Origin: Staphylococcus haemolyticus
Lineage (GTDB): Bacteria; Bacillota; Bacilli; Staphylococcales; Staphylococcaceae
NCBI RefSeq assembly: GCF_006094395.1
Contig: NZ_CP035291.1
Coordinates: forward strand, 1,240,001-1,304,000
Length of the DNA stretch: 64,000 bases
Direction: 5' to 3'
The notes under the pieces: generated by a model
What the model was told of the DNA's origin: nothing
The model's database searches: none
Seen by the model: the letters and a program-made list of their open reading frames with translations, nothing else
Program-made: the position numbers and the translations under genes
Shown: positions 11,724-23,850 of the stretch, piece by piece
Layout of the letters: each line of letters begins with the position of its first letter
How positions within the stretch are numbered: the first letter of the stretch is position 1

Positions 11724-11755
11724 GAGCGATAACATTTGATGTTATCGCTTTTTTA
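11724..11755 (+). terminator. Terminator of the 44-residue gene
   Basis: AGCGATAAC (11725-11733) pairs with GTTATCGCT (11741-11749) around a short loop and is followed by a T-run. Confidence 0.85.
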
Positions 11756-11854
11756 TGTGTAAATAAATATTTATAAATTAGGTAATTCAAAACATTTTTA
11801 TTAAATTTAATGTTGTTTTAGCACTAATACCTAAATGTTTATAAGCAAATAAAA

Positions 11855-11882
11855 GGAGTGAGATTAAATAATATCCCACTCC
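11855..11882 (-). terminator. Terminator of the luciferase-like gene, GGAGTGGGAT repeat
   Basis: GGAGTGAGAT (11855-11864) faces ATCCCACTCC (11873-11882). Read on the minus strand it begins GGAGTGGGATA and ends in CCTTTTATTT, so it terminates the minus-strand gene 53 bp upstream. Its sequence matches the repeat hairpin at 22914-22961. Confidence 0.75.
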
Positions 11883-11934
11883 AAATTATACCTTAATTCT
11901 CTCACTATCCATCAATTTTAAATTTTAATATTGA

Positions 11935-12948
11935 TTATTGATTCAATTTTTCAATAATATTCTGTAAACGAGTGAAGGATTCAAATTGCTTTTCTTGATC
12001 ATAAATATAGCTGATTCCCATGATTTCATCAATTTCACCATATTCTTCAATAAATGCTTCTAACTTCTCTTTAACTGTTTCCTCTGAACCTATTAGCGAA
12101 TCATTAAATCTTTGTTTAGCCATTTCAAATTCTCTAGGTGTTAGAAGAGCTTGTAAGTCATTTGTAGGTGGTTGTACTGGTTGCATTCTACCACGAGCAA
12201 TACCAATAAATACTTGAGCTAAAGTGCTTGCTAGGTATTCAGCTTCTTCATCACTTTCAGCTACTATCACATTCAAGCATACAATCATATAAGGCTTATC
12301 TAATACGTCAGAAGGTTCAAATAGTTCTTTATATATTTGAATAGCCTCTTTCATTTGCTGAGGTGCAAAATGACCTGCAAAGACATAAGGTAATCCCTTA
12401 CGTGCAGCTAAATGAGCTGAATCAGTAGATGATCCAAGAATGTATAATGGTACATTTTTACCTACAGCAGGATAAGCTCTTACATAAGCTTGTTTATTTC
12501 CAGGTCCAAAATAAGTTTGTAATTGTTCAACTTCTTCAGGAAACTCATATACGCCATTATGCTGATCACGTCTCAATGCGCTAGCTGTCATCATATCAGT
12601 CCCTGGAGCTCTACCTAAGCCTAGATTAACTCTGTTTGGGAAAAGTGTTTCCATTGTTCCAAATTGCTCCGCAACTATTAGAGGAGCATGGTTTGGTAAC
12701 ATAATCCCTCCAGATCCAACTTTAATACGTTTCGTATGTTCAAGTGTATGTTGAATCAATAGAGAAGTTGCAGAACTTACTAAATTTGGTGCGTTATGGT
12801 GTTCTGCAATCCAGTATCTTTCATAATTAAGTGAATCTAACTTTTGAGCTAAACTAATCATATCCTCAATTGCTTCTTTATCACTCTGACCTTCTCTTAT
12901 TGGAACTAAATTTAATGCAGATACCTTTAGATTACCCACAGTTTTCAT
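11935..12948 (-). CDS. LLM-class flavin-dependent oxidoreductase (luciferase-like monooxygenase)
   Basis: A 337-residue member of the bacterial luciferase superfamily, which uses reduced FMN (or F420 in other phyla) and oxygen to oxidise small substrates. Family marks are the N-terminal LNLVPIREG strand, RYWIAEHHNAPNL (about 42-54), RIKVGSGGIMLPNHAPLIVAE, NRVNLGLGRAPGTD and the Ser-rich phosphate loop LGSSTDSAHLAA. The substrate cannot be read from sequence. It is the only minus-strand gene in this stretch and splits a set of plus-strand genes; it has its own terminator, so it is a one-gene unit. Confidence 0.9.
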   Translation of the reverse strand: MKTVGNLKVSALNLVPIREGQSDKEAIEDMISLAQKLDSLNYERYWIAEHHNAPNLVSSATSLLIQHTLEHTKRIKVGSGGIMLPNHAPLIVAEQFGTMETLFPNRVNLGLGRAPGTDMMTASALRRDQHNGVYEFPEEVEQLQTYFGPGNKQAYVRAYPAVGKNVPLYILGSSTDSAHLAARKGLPYVFAGHFAPQQMKEAIQIYKELFEPSDVLDKPYMIVCLNVIVAESDEEAEYLASTLAQVFIGIARGRMQPVQPPTNDLQALLTPREFEMAKQRFNDSLIGSEETVKEKLEAFIEEYGEIDEIMGISYIYDQEKQFESFTRLQNIIEKLNQ

Positions 12949-13228
12949 CTCCTCATATAAAATTAATATGGTTCAGTTTAACAAAATATGTAGTTTAATT
13001 TATATTGAAATGCTCATAATCGATAATGTTAGTGAAAAAATATTAATAATTTAATTAAAGTACATTTAAAAATATTTATAAGTTAATGTGGGGTTAATTT
13101 TGAAAGTGGTTGAGTGTTAAAATATTAAATAATGGAAAAATTTATGTTTATGAACAACTATATAGAAAAATTTCTATTCAGGTGCTATTATAGGAACATT
13201 GATAATATTGTGAGGAGTGTACTTAAAA
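12949..13228. promoter_or_regulatory. Divergent intergenic region with palindrome before iscS
   Basis: 280 bases between two divergent starts, very AT-rich. The only structure I can support is ATAGAAA (13162-13168), a two-base spacer, then TTTCTAT (13171-13177), a perfect dyad about 50 bases before the iscS start. It could be an operator, but I do not recognise a regulator for it. Promoters for both genes must lie here; none is clear. Confidence 0.35.
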
Positions 13229-15483
<2,255 letters not shown>

Positions 15484-15510
15484 TTAAACCAACAAAAGAT
15501 GGAGTTGTTA

Positions 15511-15572
15511 AGAGCCTGGGACATAATTCAATGCCTCAGGCTACAAATATATATTGGCAGTAATTGACTTAA
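15511..15572 (+). repeat. Staphylococcal intergenic repeat, AGCCTGGGACAT type
   Basis: AGCCTGGGACAT (15513-15524) faces ATGCCTCAGGCT (15531-15542), a stem with two mismatches, followed by a conserved-looking tail ATATTGGCAGTAATTGACTT (15551-15570). I recognise this combination from many intergenic copies in staphylococcal genomes. Without a T-run it is a poor terminator. Confidence 0.6.
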
Positions 15573-15681
15573 AATAAATTTTGCAAAAATATTGTTTATG
15601 TCTTGCTCCAAAATACTACTACATCTTTATTTTATTAAATACTGCGTTTCTCGTAAGATAATTTTAAGATTGGGTGGAATC

Positions 15682-16356
15682 ATGATAACGAAACAAGATA
15701 CGATTTATGAGTGGATTCAAAATGGTCAACTTGAAGATGCTTTAAAAGCTTTATTTCAAAACATAGAAGAAGAACCAAATACCATTGAAAATTATATCAA
15801 TGCAGGAATAGTATTAGCTGATATTAATGAAATTGAAAAGGCTGAGCGTTTCTTTCAACGAGCAATTACGATTGATGATAAAAATGGTGCAGTGTATTAC
15901 AACTTAGCCAATCTTTATTACGATCAAGGTAAATACCGTGATGCTATTAAACTATATCAATTGGCATCTAAATACAATATGGATAAAATAGATACTAATT
16001 ACATGATTGGTATGTCATTTAACCAATTAGATGCACCAACAGAATCTTTACCTTACTTTATGACTGCAGCAGAATTAGATAAGAATCAAGATGCAGAAGT
16101 TCAATTTCAATATGGTCTGGCACTATGTCATTTAGAAATGTTTAACCAAGCTATAAATCAACTAAAAATTGTTTTAGATATAGATTCAAAGCATGTCGAT
16201 GCTTTATATAATCTTGGTTTAGCCACTTACATGGATACTGAAGATCTTGATTTAGCTATGTCTTATTTTGACAAGGCTATATCTATAGATCCAAATCACT
16301 TGCTAAGTCAACATGCTAAGAAAACGTTTGAAGCTATAAAGAATGAGGAGGAGTAA
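15682..16356 (+). CDS. TPR-repeat protein
   Basis: A 224-residue soluble protein built of tetratricopeptide repeats, about six, with consensus A/Y/N/P positions such as NGAVYYNLANLYYDQGKYRDAIKLYQ (shown in parts: about residues 68-93) and ALYNLGLATYMD near 175. It has no signal or membrane segment, so it should be a cytoplasmic scaffold. I start at ATG 15682 behind GGGTGGA; an upstream in-frame frame from 15592 crosses that site and is not credible. recD2 starts one base after its stop. This TPR-recD2 pairing is conserved in Firmicutes, but the partner is not known to me. Confidence 0.9.
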   Translation: MITKQDTIYEWIQNGQLEDALKALFQNIEEEPNTIENYINAGIVLADINEIEKAERFFQRAITIDDKNGAVYYNLANLYYDQGKYRDAIKLYQLASKYNMDKIDTNYMIGMSFNQLDAPTESLPYFMTAAELDKNQDAEVQFQYGLALCHLEMFNQAINQLKIVLDIDSKHVDALYNLGLATYMDTEDLDLAMSYFDKAISIDPNHLLSQHAKKTFEAIKNEEE

Positions 16357-16357
16357 T

Positions 16358-18796
16358 ATGTCTGACCCTACACTATTTGATTATTCAATGATTAAAGGTA
16401 CTGTAGATGCTATTTTATTTCAAAATAATGATAATTTCTATACAGTCATTAAAGTGGAAACAATTGAAACTAATGAATCATTTGGTAATTTACCAACAGT
16501 TGTAGGGTTCTTTCCAAATATTGTGGAAGGAGATGTATACACTTTTAAAGGACAAGTGGTAGAGCACCCACGTTATGGCAAGCAATTGAAAGCCGACACT
16601 TTTGAAAAAGAGGTCCCTCAAACTAAGGATGCTATTATTACATATTTATCAAGTGACTTATTCAAAGGTATAGGTAAAAAAACTGCTCAAAATATTGTAA
16701 ATACACTTGGTGAAAATGCGATAAATGATATTATGACAGACGCATCAGTTTTAGAGAAGGTTTCAAATTTACCGAAAAAGAAACAAAAGCAAATTGCTGA
16801 TCAAATTAATGCCAATCAAGAGTCCGAAAAAATTATGATTCGATTACATGATTTAGGCTTCGGACCTAAATTATCAATGGCGATTTATCAATTTTACCAA
16901 TCCGAGACTTTAAATGTGCTCGAAAATAACCCTTATCAACTCGTTTATGATATTAAAGGAATTGGTTTTAATAAAGCTGATACTTTAGCTAGAAATAATG
17001 GCATCAGTTTTAATGATCCAGAACGATTGAAAGCAGGATTATTATATACGCTAGAAGAAGAATGTATAAAACAAGGTCACACCTATTTATCACTAGATTA
17101 TGCCATTGAAGTGACATTAGACATGCTAATGGATGCTCATTCCAGTGATAGTATCGATTCAAAACAGCTTGAAAATATTCTCGAATTATTAAATGAGGAA
17201 CAAAAAATTATTGTAAACAATGAGCGAGTCGCCATTCCTAGTCTTTATTACTCCGAACTCAAAAGTGTTCAAAATTTATATCGAATTAAAACATACAAAC
17301 ATAAGCTAAAAGAAATAGAACAATCTGATTTACAGATACATATAGGGGATATAGAGACTAGTAATAATGTACATTATGCACCATCTCAAAAAGAGGCCTT
17401 ACAAACTGCAATTAATTCTAAAATTATGCTTTTAACCGGTGGTCCTGGTACAGGTAAAACAACAGTAATCAAAGGAATCGTTGAGCTTTATGCAGAGGTA
17501 CATGGTCTTTCTCTTAGTTACTCAGACTATCAAGAAGATGACTATCCTATTGTCCTTGCAGCACCAACAGGTAGAGCATCTAAACGATTACAAGAATCTA
17601 CAGGGTTGGAAGCAATGACAATTCATCGTCTAATTGGATGGAATCAAGAAACACAACCAGAAGACATTCTAGATAATGAAATTAAAGCAAAGCTCATAAT
17701 TATTGACGAAATGTCGATGGTAGATACATGGTTGTTTCACCAATTTTTAAGTGCAGTTCCCCTAGATGCACAAATTATTTTAGTCGGTGATGAAGATCAA
17801 TTACCTTCAGTTGGACCAGGTCAAATATTTAAGGATCTTATTGATTCGAAGGCAATACCTCGAGTTAATCTAACTGAAGTTTATCGTCAACAAGATGGTT
17901 CAAGTATCATCGATTTAGCGCATCGTATGAAACACGGTGAGCCAATAGATATTACAAAGCGTTTTCATGATAGGAGTTTTATAAGTTGTAATGTCGATCA
18001 AATTCCTAAAGTAGTTGAAAAAGTAGTTTCAAGTGCAGTTAATAAGGGTTATGATATGAGTGATATTCAAGTCTTGGCGCCTATGTATAAGGGTAACGCA
18101 GGTATTAAAAGATTAAATCAAGTATTACAAGATATTTTAAACCCTAAGGCACAAGATACACGAGAAATTGAATTTGGTGATATAAAGTTTCGTAAAGGTG
18201 ATAAGGTTCTTCAGTTAGTTAATCGTCCTAATGATAATATCTTCAATGGTGACATAGGAATAATTGTTGGTATATTTTGGGCTAAAGAAAATGCTTTAAA
18301 TAAAGATGTTATGGTTGTTGATTTCGAAGGTAACGAGATTACTTTCACTCGTCAAGATTTATTAGAATTAACACATGCTTATTGCACATCTATTCATAAA
18401 TCACAAGGATCTGAATTTCCTATTGTAATTATGCCTATCGTCAAGCAGTATTTTAGAATGTTACAGCGACCAATACTTTATACAGGACTTACACGTGCTA
18501 AACAATCATTAGTATTACTTGGAGATTCAACCGCATTTGAAATTGGATTAAATACGCAAGGACAATTACGACATACACAATTGCAAGAGCTAATCTTGTC
18601 ATATTTTGATATAGACCATAAACAAAGTGATGTAACAATTTCAAATACTGTGAGTAAAGATGAAGAGGCAATGAATACAATTCACGACGTTGATACTAAA
18701 GATGATCAAGTCATTTTAAGTGAATCTACGTTATATCAAATCAATCCAATGATTAATATGGGGGATGTTTCTCCTTATGATTTTGTTGAGCGTTGA
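16358..18796 (+). CDS. recD2: ATP-dependent 5'-3' DNA helicase RecD2
   Basis: SF1B helicase for DNA repair and fork maintenance that, unlike RecD, works without RecBC. The 812-residue protein has the long N-terminal extension that defines RecD2 (about 1-330, with helix-hairpin-helix segments around GIGKKTAQNIV and GIGFNKAD), Walker A GGPGTGKTTV (about 361-370), Walker B IIIDEMSMVD (about 448-457), and motif VI region TGLTRAKQSLVLLG near 710. ATG 16358 follows AGGAGGAG; an in-frame frame opening at 16343 precedes that site. The stop codon TGA is part of the next promoter's -35 box. Confidence 0.95.
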   Translation: MSDPTLFDYSMIKGTVDAILFQNNDNFYTVIKVETIETNESFGNLPTVVGFFPNIVEGDVYTFKGQVVEHPRYGKQLKADTFEKEVPQTKDAIITYLSSDLFKGIGKKTAQNIVNTLGENAINDIMTDASVLEKVSNLPKKKQKQIADQINANQESEKIMIRLHDLGFGPKLSMAIYQFYQSETLNVLENNPYQLVYDIKGIGFNKADTLARNNGISFNDPERLKAGLLYTLEEECIKQGHTYLSLDYAIEVTLDMLMDAHSSDSIDSKQLENILELLNEEQKIIVNNERVAIPSLYYSELKSVQNLYRIKTYKHKLKEIEQSDLQIHIGDIETSNNVHYAPSQKEALQTAINSKIMLLTGGPGTGKTTVIKGIVELYAEVHGLSLSYSDYQEDDYPIVLAAPTGRASKRLQESTGLEAMTIHRLIGWNQETQPEDILDNEIKAKLIIIDEMSMVDTWLFHQFLSAVPLDAQIILVGDEDQLPSVGPGQIFKDLIDSKAIPRVNLTEVYRQQDGSSIIDLAHRMKHGEPIDITKRFHDRSFISCNVDQIPKVVEKVVSSAVNKGYDMSDIQVLAPMYKGNAGIKRLNQVLQDILNPKAQDTREIEFGDIKFRKGDKVLQLVNRPNDNIFNGDIGIIVGIFWAKENALNKDVMVVDFEGNEITFTRQDLLELTHAYCTSIHKSQGSEFPIVIMPIVKQYFRMLQRPILYTGLTRAKQSLVLLGDSTAFEIGLNTQGQLRHTQLQELILSYFDIDHKQSDVTISNTVSKDEEAMNTIHDVDTKDDQVILSESTLYQINPMINMGDVSPYDFVER

Positions 18797-18821
18797 CATT
18801 TAGTTTGAAAATACTTAAAAT
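18793..18821 (+). promoter_or_regulatory. Strong SigA promoter of alaS
   Basis: TTGACA (18793-18798) and TAAAAT (18816-18821) with a 17-base spacer. The -35 hexamer contains the recD2 stop codon (TGA at 18794-18796), so the alaS unit begins exactly at the end of recD2. Transcription should start about 18828, just before the T-box stem I. Confidence 0.8.
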
Positions 18822-18835
18822 AATCTTAAGTTCGC

Positions 18836-19057
18836 ATGAAGATGAGTAGGCAATTATTACTTATATAGAGATGTACTGGTTGGTGAAAAGTGCAATGTAT
18901 ATTGTTGAACGCTACTTCATGTCATTTTTATATTTTAATTGAGTGATAAATGTTTTCTATCAAGCGATAATTTTTGCAGCTTAAAGATAGATTGTTTATA
19001 ACTAGGGTGGTACCGCGAAAACGTTCGTCCCTTTTTTTGAGGATGAACGTTTTTTTG
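18836..19057 (+). promoter_or_regulatory. T-box leader (tRNA-Ala riboswitch) of alaS
   Basis: Stem I base ATGAAG (18836-18841) pairs with CTTCAT (18915-18920). Inside it AGTA (18845-18848) faces GAAC-GCT-A (18907-18914), and GGCAAT pairs with ATTGTT above. GCT (18911-18913) is an alanine specifier. The T-box core AGGGTGGTACCGCG is at 19004-19017, with TGGT fitting the A73-CCA end of tRNA-Ala. The terminator arms ACGTTCGTCC (19021-19030) and GGATGAACGT (19041-19050) lead into seven T. Confidence 0.96.
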
Positions 19058-19094
19058 TTTTTAGTTAAAATATGTTGATATAGGAGTGTCGGAA

Positions 19095-21725
19095 ATGAAA
19101 AATTTAAAAGCTAGTGAAATTCGTCAAAAATATATTGATTTCTTCGTCGAAAAAGGTCATATGGTTGAACCTTCAGCCCCTTTAGTGCCAATTGATGACG
19201 ATTCATTATTATGGATAAATTCTGGTGTAGCAACTTTAAAGAAATATTTCGATGGTAGAGAAACACCAAGAAAGCCTAGAATAGTCAATTCTCAAAAAGC
19301 AATTAGAACAAATGATATTGAAAATGTAGGATTTACTGCACGACATCATACATTTTTCGAAATGCTTGGTAACTTTTCAATTGGTGATTATTTCAAAAAA
19401 GAAGCAATCCACTTTGCGTGGGAATTTTTAACTAGTGAAAACTGGATGGGCATGGAACCTGAAAAATTATATGTAACTATTCATCCCGAAGATTCTGAAG
19501 CTTATCGTATTTGGAATGATGAAATTGGATTAGAAGAAAGTCGAATTATTAGAATAGAAGGTAATTTCTGGGATATCGGTGAGGGTCCATCTGGTCCTAA
19601 CACTGAAATTTTCTATGATCGTGGAGATGAATATGGTCAAGATGATCCATCAGAAGAGATGTATCCAGGTGGGGAAAATGAAAGATATTTAGAAGTTTGG
19701 AACTTAGTTTTTAGTGAATTTAACCATAATAAAGACAACACTTATACACCATTACCAAATAAAAATATTGATACAGGTATGGGGCTTGAACGAATGGCCT
19801 CTGTTTCTCAAAACGTAAGAACAAATTATGAAACAGACTTATTTATGCCAATCATTAATGAAGTTGAAAAAGTAGCTGACAAAAAATATTTAGTAAACAA
19901 CGAACATGATATTGCCTTTAAGGTAATAGCGGACCATATTCGTACAATTGCATTTGCTATTGCTGATGGCGCTTTACCTGCAAATGAGGGAAGAGGTTAC
20001 GTTTTACGTCGACTTCTACGTAGAGCAGTCAGATTTAGTCAAACTCTCGACATTAATGAACCATTTATGTATAAGTTAGTTGACATCGTTGCAGAGATAA
20101 TGGAACCATATTATCCAAATGTTAAAGAAAAAGCTGATTTTATTAAGCGTGTTATTAAATCAGAAGAAGAACGTTTCCATGAGACACTTCAAGAAGGTTT
20201 AGCAATTTTGAATAATTTATTAGCAAAAGCTAAATCATCTAATAATGAAATTAACGGTTCAGATGCGTTCAAATTATACGACACTTATGGATTCCCAATT
20301 GAATTGACAGAAGAATTAGCTAGTCAAGAAAACATCTCTGTGGATATGGCAACGTTTGAAAAAGAAATGGATCAACAACGTACACGAGCTAGAGAAGCTC
20401 GACAAAGTTCACAATCAATGCAAATCCAAAGTGAAGTTCTTAAAAATATTACCACTGAAAGCAAATTTGTCGGATATGAAACTACAGATTATCAGACTAC
20501 GTTAACTGATTTAATTTATAATGGAGAGAAAGTTGAATCTGCTGAACCAGGAGAAACTGTATATTTCATTTTAAAAGAAACTCCATTTTATGCAGTTAGT
20601 GGTGGGCAAGTAGCTGATAAAGGAACAGTAGGTAATGAGAACTTTGAGATTGAAGTAACTGAAGTAACTAAAGCACCTAATGGTCAAAACTTACATCAAG
20701 GTGTCATCCAATTTGGTCAAGTTACAATTAATAGTGATGTAGATGCAAGTGTTAATAGGGATGAAAGAAAAGACATCCAAAAAAATCATAGTGCCACTCA
20801 TTTACTTCACGCTGCATTAAAAGAAGTATTAGGTGAACATGTAAATCAAGCAGGTTCGTTAGTTGAAAGTGAGCGTTTGCGTTTCGACTTCTCACATTTT
20901 GGTCCGATGACTCAAGACGAAATTGATCAAGTTGAAAGACGTGTAAATGAAGAAATTTGGAGAGGTATTTCAGTTAATATACAAGAGATGCCTATTAATG
21001 AAGCAAAACAAATGGGTGCTATGGCGTTATTCGGAGAAAAATACGGAGATATTGTGCGCGTTGTTAATATGGCACCGTTCTCAATTGAGCTATGTGGTGG
21101 TATACATGTTGATAATACTGCAGAAATTGGACTTTTCAAGATTATAAGTGAATCAGGTACAGGTGCAGGCGTTAGACGTATTGAAGCATTTACTGGTAAG
21201 TCAGCATTCTTACATTTAGAAGATATTCAAAATAAATTTAATTCTATTAAAGATCAAGTTAAAGTTAAATCTGATAATCAAGTATTTGATAAAATTGTCC
21301 AGCTACAAGAAGAAGAAAAGAACCTTCATAAACAATTAGAACAGCGAAATAAGGAAATCACTTCACTTAAAATGGGCAATATTGAGGATCAAATTGAAGA
21401 AATTAATGGCTTTAAAGTATTAGCTACAGAAGTTGAAGTTTCTAATGCTAAAGAAATAAGACAAACTATGGATGATTTCAAATCTAAACAACAAGATGCT
21501 ATTATAATCTTAGCAAGTGATTTAGGTGAAAAGGTATCACTAATAGCAACTGTACCAAAAGAACAGACAGATAAAATTAAAGCTGGAGATATCATTAAGA
21601 ATATGGCGCCATTAGTTGGTGGTAAAGGTGGCGGTCGTCCAGATATGGCTCAAGGTGGCGGTACGCAACCAGAGAATATCTCAGAAGCATTACGCTTTAT
21701 TAAAGATTACATTAAAAAAATATAA
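19095..21725 (+). CDS. alaS: Alanyl-tRNA synthetase
   Basis: Class II synthetase with editing. The 876-residue protein has an N-terminal aminoacylation domain ([18 protein letters not shown] near 75-92; GMGLERM near 230), the editing domain with [11 protein letters not shown] (about 565-575) and CGGIHV (about 665-670) carrying the zinc ligands, then a coiled coil and a C-Ala domain ending in [18 protein letters not shown] 19095 follows TAGGAGTG; GTG 19086 overlaps that site. Control is by the tRNA-Ala T-box. It heads a run with ireB, ruvX and the DUF1292 gene. Confidence 0.97.
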   Translation: MKNLKASEIRQKYIDFFVEKGHMVEPSAPLVPIDDDSLLWINSGVATLKKYFDGRETPRKPRIVNSQKAIRTNDIENVGFTARHHTFFEMLGNFSIGDYFKKEAIHFAWEFLTSENWMGMEPEKLYVTIHPEDSEAYRIWNDEIGLEESRIIRIEGNFWDIGEGPSGPNTEIFYDRGDEYGQDDPSEEMYPGGENERYLEVWNLVFSEFNHNKDNTYTPLPNKNIDTGMGLERMASVSQNVRTNYETDLFMPIINEVEKVADKKYLVNNEHDIAFKVIADHIRTIAFAIADGALPANEGRGYVLRRLLRRAVRFSQTLDINEPFMYKLVDIVAEIMEPYYPNVKEKADFIKRVIKSEEERFHETLQEGLAILNNLLAKAKSSNNEINGSDAFKLYDTYGFPIELTEELASQENISVDMATFEKEMDQQRTRAREARQSSQSMQIQSEVLKNITTESKFVGYETTDYQTTLTDLIYNGEKVESAEPGETVYFILKETPFYAVSGGQVADKGTVGNENFEIEVTEVTKAPNGQNLHQGVIQFGQVTINSDVDASVNRDERKDIQKNHSATHLLHAALKEVLGEHVNQAGSLVESERLRFDFSHFGPMTQDEIDQVERRVNEEIWRGISVNIQEMPINEAKQMGAMALFGEKYGDIVRVVNMAPFSIELCGGIHVDNTAEIGLFKIISESGTGAGVRRIEAFTGKSAFLHLEDIQNKFNSIKDQVKVKSDNQVFDKIVQLQEEEKNLHKQLEQRNKEITSLKMGNIEDQIEEINGFKVLATEVEVSNAKEIRQTMDDFKSKQQDAIIILASDLGEKVSLIATVPKEQTDKIKAGDIIKNMAPLVGGKGGGRPDMAQGGGTQPENISEALRFIKDYIKKI

Positions 21726-21791
21726 CTTTGTAATCAACTAGTGTAAAATTGGTGTATGTAAGATAATTCGTTTTAGAGGAGTGTCGCATCT

Positions 21792-22052
21792 ATGGATAAT
21801 ATTGATAAAACAATGAAGTTTGACTATGAAGAAATTCCGAAAGATAATGTTGAAACAGTGTTAAACAACGTACACCGAACTTTAGAAGAGCGTGGTTACA
21901 ATGCTGTAAATCAAATTGTAGGATATTTACTCTCAGGTGATCCTGCATATATACCTCGTCAAAATGATGCTCGAAATCAAATTCGCCACATTGATCGTGA
22001 CGTTATCATGGAAGAACTCGTTTCAAATTATTTAAAAGAGAATAAGAAATAG
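21792..22052 (+). CDS. IreB family regulatory phosphoprotein (UPF0297)
   Basis: An 86-residue member of the IreB/YrzL family. In Enterococcus faecalis IreB is phosphorylated by the PASTA kinase IreK on N-terminal threonines and restrains cephalosporin resistance. Here the N-terminus is [13 protein letters not shown] after Met, with Thr7 in the equivalent position; the conserved core [13 protein letters not shown] (about 50-62) is present. In staphylococci the kinase would be PknB/Stk1, which is not in this window. Order alaS-ireB-ruvX-DUF1292 is conserved in Firmicutes. Role here is inferred from the family. Confidence 0.92.
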   Translation: MDNIDKTMKFDYEEIPKDNVETVLNNVHRTLEERGYNAVNQIVGYLLSGDPAYIPRQNDARNQIRHIDRDVIMEELVSNYLKENKK

Positions 22053-22055
22053 TAT

Positions 22056-22484
22056 ATGTTAACTCACAAAATTTTGGGTTTGGATGTAGGTAGTAAAACA
22101 GTTGGCGTAGCTATAAGCGATTTAATGGGTTGGACTGCCCAAGGATTGGACACTCTAAGAATTAACGAGGAACTAGAAGATTATGGTATAGAGCAATTAG
22201 TGACCATCATTAAAGAAAATAACGTTGGTTCTGTAGTGATTGGTTTACCTAAGAATATGAATAATTCTATTGGCTTTCGTGGAGAAGCTTCGTTAAGATA
22301 TAAGGAGTTACTCAAAGAAAGCTTACCTGATATAGAGATAATTATGTGGGATGAACGATTAAGTACTATGGCAGCAGAGCGTTCATTACTTGAAGCAGAT
22401 GTATCTAGACAAAAAAGAAAAAAAGTAATTGATAAAATGGCAGCAGTGTTTATATTGCAAGGCTATTTAGATTCAATCCAATAA
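22056..22484 (+). CDS. ruvX: Putative Holliday junction resolvase / pre-16S rRNA nuclease RuvX (YqgF)
   Basis: RNase H-fold protein of 142 residues. It shows the first acidic strand [16 protein letters not shown] (about 6-21), [10 protein letters not shown], and the [12 protein letters not shown] segment (about 97-108), the family's catalytic acidic positions. YqgF in E. coli finishes the 5' end of 16S rRNA; a Holliday-junction role has also been proposed. It begins three bases after the ireB stop and has no strong ribosome binding site of its own, so translation is likely coupled. Confidence 0.93.
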   Translation: MLTHKILGLDVGSKTVGVAISDLMGWTAQGLDTLRINEELEDYGIEQLVTIIKENNVGSVVIGLPKNMNNSIGFRGEASLRYKELLKESLPDIEIIMWDERLSTMAAERSLLEADVSRQKRKKVIDKMAAVFILQGYLDSIQ

Positions 22485-22498
22485 AGGAGTAATAAACA

Positions 22499-22813
22499 AT
22501 GACTGAACATAATCATAACCACGATGTAGAATTAGATATTAGTAATGAAGAAGAGTTATTAACTTTATTCGATGAAAATGGTAACGAAGTTTTATATCGT
22601 AAAATGTTGGAATTTTACCATCCAGAATTTAAAAAAGAATATGTTATTTTAGCTGAGGAAGGTGCTCAATCTGACGATGATGACATGATTGAATTGATTC
22701 CAATGATTAATGAACCTGATGAATCAGGCGATGGTGGTAAATTAGTACCTATCGAGACTGACGAAGAATGGGACATGATTGAAGAAGTAGTTAACACAAA
22801 CATGGAAGAATAG
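22499..22813 (+). CDS. DUF1292 protein (YrzB family)
   Basis: A 104-residue, very acidic protein of the DUF1292/YrzB family, with the family core [20 protein letters not shown] (about 24-43) and YVILAEE (about 49-55). The start is His/Asn-rich (TEHNHNHD), which could bind metal but this is a guess. It ends the alaS-ireB-ruvX run behind AAAGGAG and in front of a terminator. No biochemical function is known to me. Confidence 0.9.
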   Translation: MTEHNHNHDVELDISNEEELLTLFDENGNEVLYRKMLEFYHPEFKKEYVILAEEGAQSDDDDMIELIPMINEPDESGDGGKLVPIETDEEWDMIEEVVNTNMEE

Positions 22814-22913
22814 TTTTCTAGATTTAATACTTAATACTAAAACTAATTTAAATTAGCTGACTGAACTATCAATATGTGATTTAATTTATAATTCAGAACA
22901 GTAATTTTGTATA

Positions 22914-22961
22914 GGGAGTGGGATAATGAATTCAATTCGAGTTCTATTCTGCTCCTTTTTT
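22914..22961 (+). terminator. Terminator after the DUF1292 gene, GGAGTGGGATA repeat
   Basis: GGAGTGGGATA (22915-22925) pairs, with G-U pairs, with TATTCTGCTCC (22945-22955); six T follow. It is a sister of the hairpins at 1050-1100 and 11855-11882. Confidence 0.8.
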
Positions 22962-23212
22962 GATTGATTAAATCATGTTTTTTTTACATATTACATCTTA
23001 AATTACAAACAAATATATGATAAAATATTTAAAGTTAAATTCTTATAGGTAGACAATGAGTTTTAATAAATATTTAAATCAGTCATACATTTATAAGTAT
23101 AAGTTATCCTAGCACGGTTAAGTTTATTTAAATTTTTAAAGTTTAGCGGATAACTCTATATCGACTGGTTTATTTTTTAATGTCATTTTGTCTTTAAAAA
23201 GGAAGTAAATAA
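22962..23212. other. Gene-free AT-rich leader before the tRNA methyltransferase gene
   Basis: No reading frame with a ribosome binding site. A TATGAT-like -10 sits in ATATGATAAAAT (about 23015-23026), a common staphylococcal promoter pattern, but no good -35 is 17 bases upstream. If used, the leader would be about 185 bases and lacks a riboswitch I recognise. Confidence 0.35.
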
Positions 23213-23848
23213 ATGGAAGCTAACCAGCAGTATTTATTGGATAAACATCGTAAAACAGATAATAAAATTGAAACGTTAAGAGAATATGCGGAGCAAAATG
23301 CTGTACCAATTGTTGATAGATTATCCCTAGAGATGATTAAACAATTAATTCGGATACATCGTGCAAAAAACATTCTAGAAATTGGCACTGCAATAGGGTA
23401 TAGTTCAATGCAATTTGCATCCGTATCAAATGATATACATATTACGACTATAGAGCGTGATGAGGAAATGATTACACAAGCTAAATCAAATTTCGAAACT
23501 TATGGCTACTCATCACAAATAAGACTTATAGAGGGAAATGCTTTAGAGCAATATAATGAAGTCAATGATAAACAATATGATATTATTTTTATTGATGCAG
23601 CAAAAGCTCAATCAAAGAAATTTTTTGAATATTACACACCACTATTAAGAAATGGTGGACTAGTCATTACAGATAATGTTCTATACCACGGTTTTGTATC
23701 GAATATAGATATCGTACGCTCCAGAAATGTTAAGCAAATGGTTCAAAAAGTTCAAAAATTTAATGATTGGCTAATTAGTCTAGAAAATTACAGTACTAAC
23801 TTTATAAATATGGATGATGGGTTAGCTATATCAATTAAAGGAGAATAA
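23213..23848 (+). CDS. trmR: tRNA 5-hydroxyuridine methyltransferase TrmR (YrrM), O-methyltransferase fold
   Basis: SAM-dependent methyltransferase of 211 residues. SAM motif I is ILEIGTAIGYSSMQFA (about residues 51-66), followed by TTIERDEEM and DIIFIDAAKAQSKKFFEYY, the metal-dependent O-methyltransferase pattern. In B. subtilis YrrM (TrmR) converts ho5U34 to mo5U34 in tRNA. The two following genes are the U32 proteins that make ho5U34, so the assignment is strongly supported by context. AAAAGGAAG precedes the ATG. Confidence 0.88.
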   Translation: MEANQQYLLDKHRKTDNKIETLREYAEQNAVPIVDRLSLEMIKQLIRIHRAKNILEIGTAIGYSSMQFASVSNDIHITTIERDEEMITQAKSNFETYGYSSQIRLIEGNALEQYNEVNDKQYDIIFIDAAKAQSKKFFEYYTPLLRNGGLVITDNVLYHGFVSNIDIVRSRNVKQMVQKVQKFNDWLISLENYSTNFINMDDGLAISIKGE

Positions 23849-23850
23849 TT

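Noticed and set aside
15592..15681. N-terminal extension of the TPR protein
   Set aside because: The extra residues are unlike TPR proteins and pass over the GGGTGGA site used by ATG 15682.
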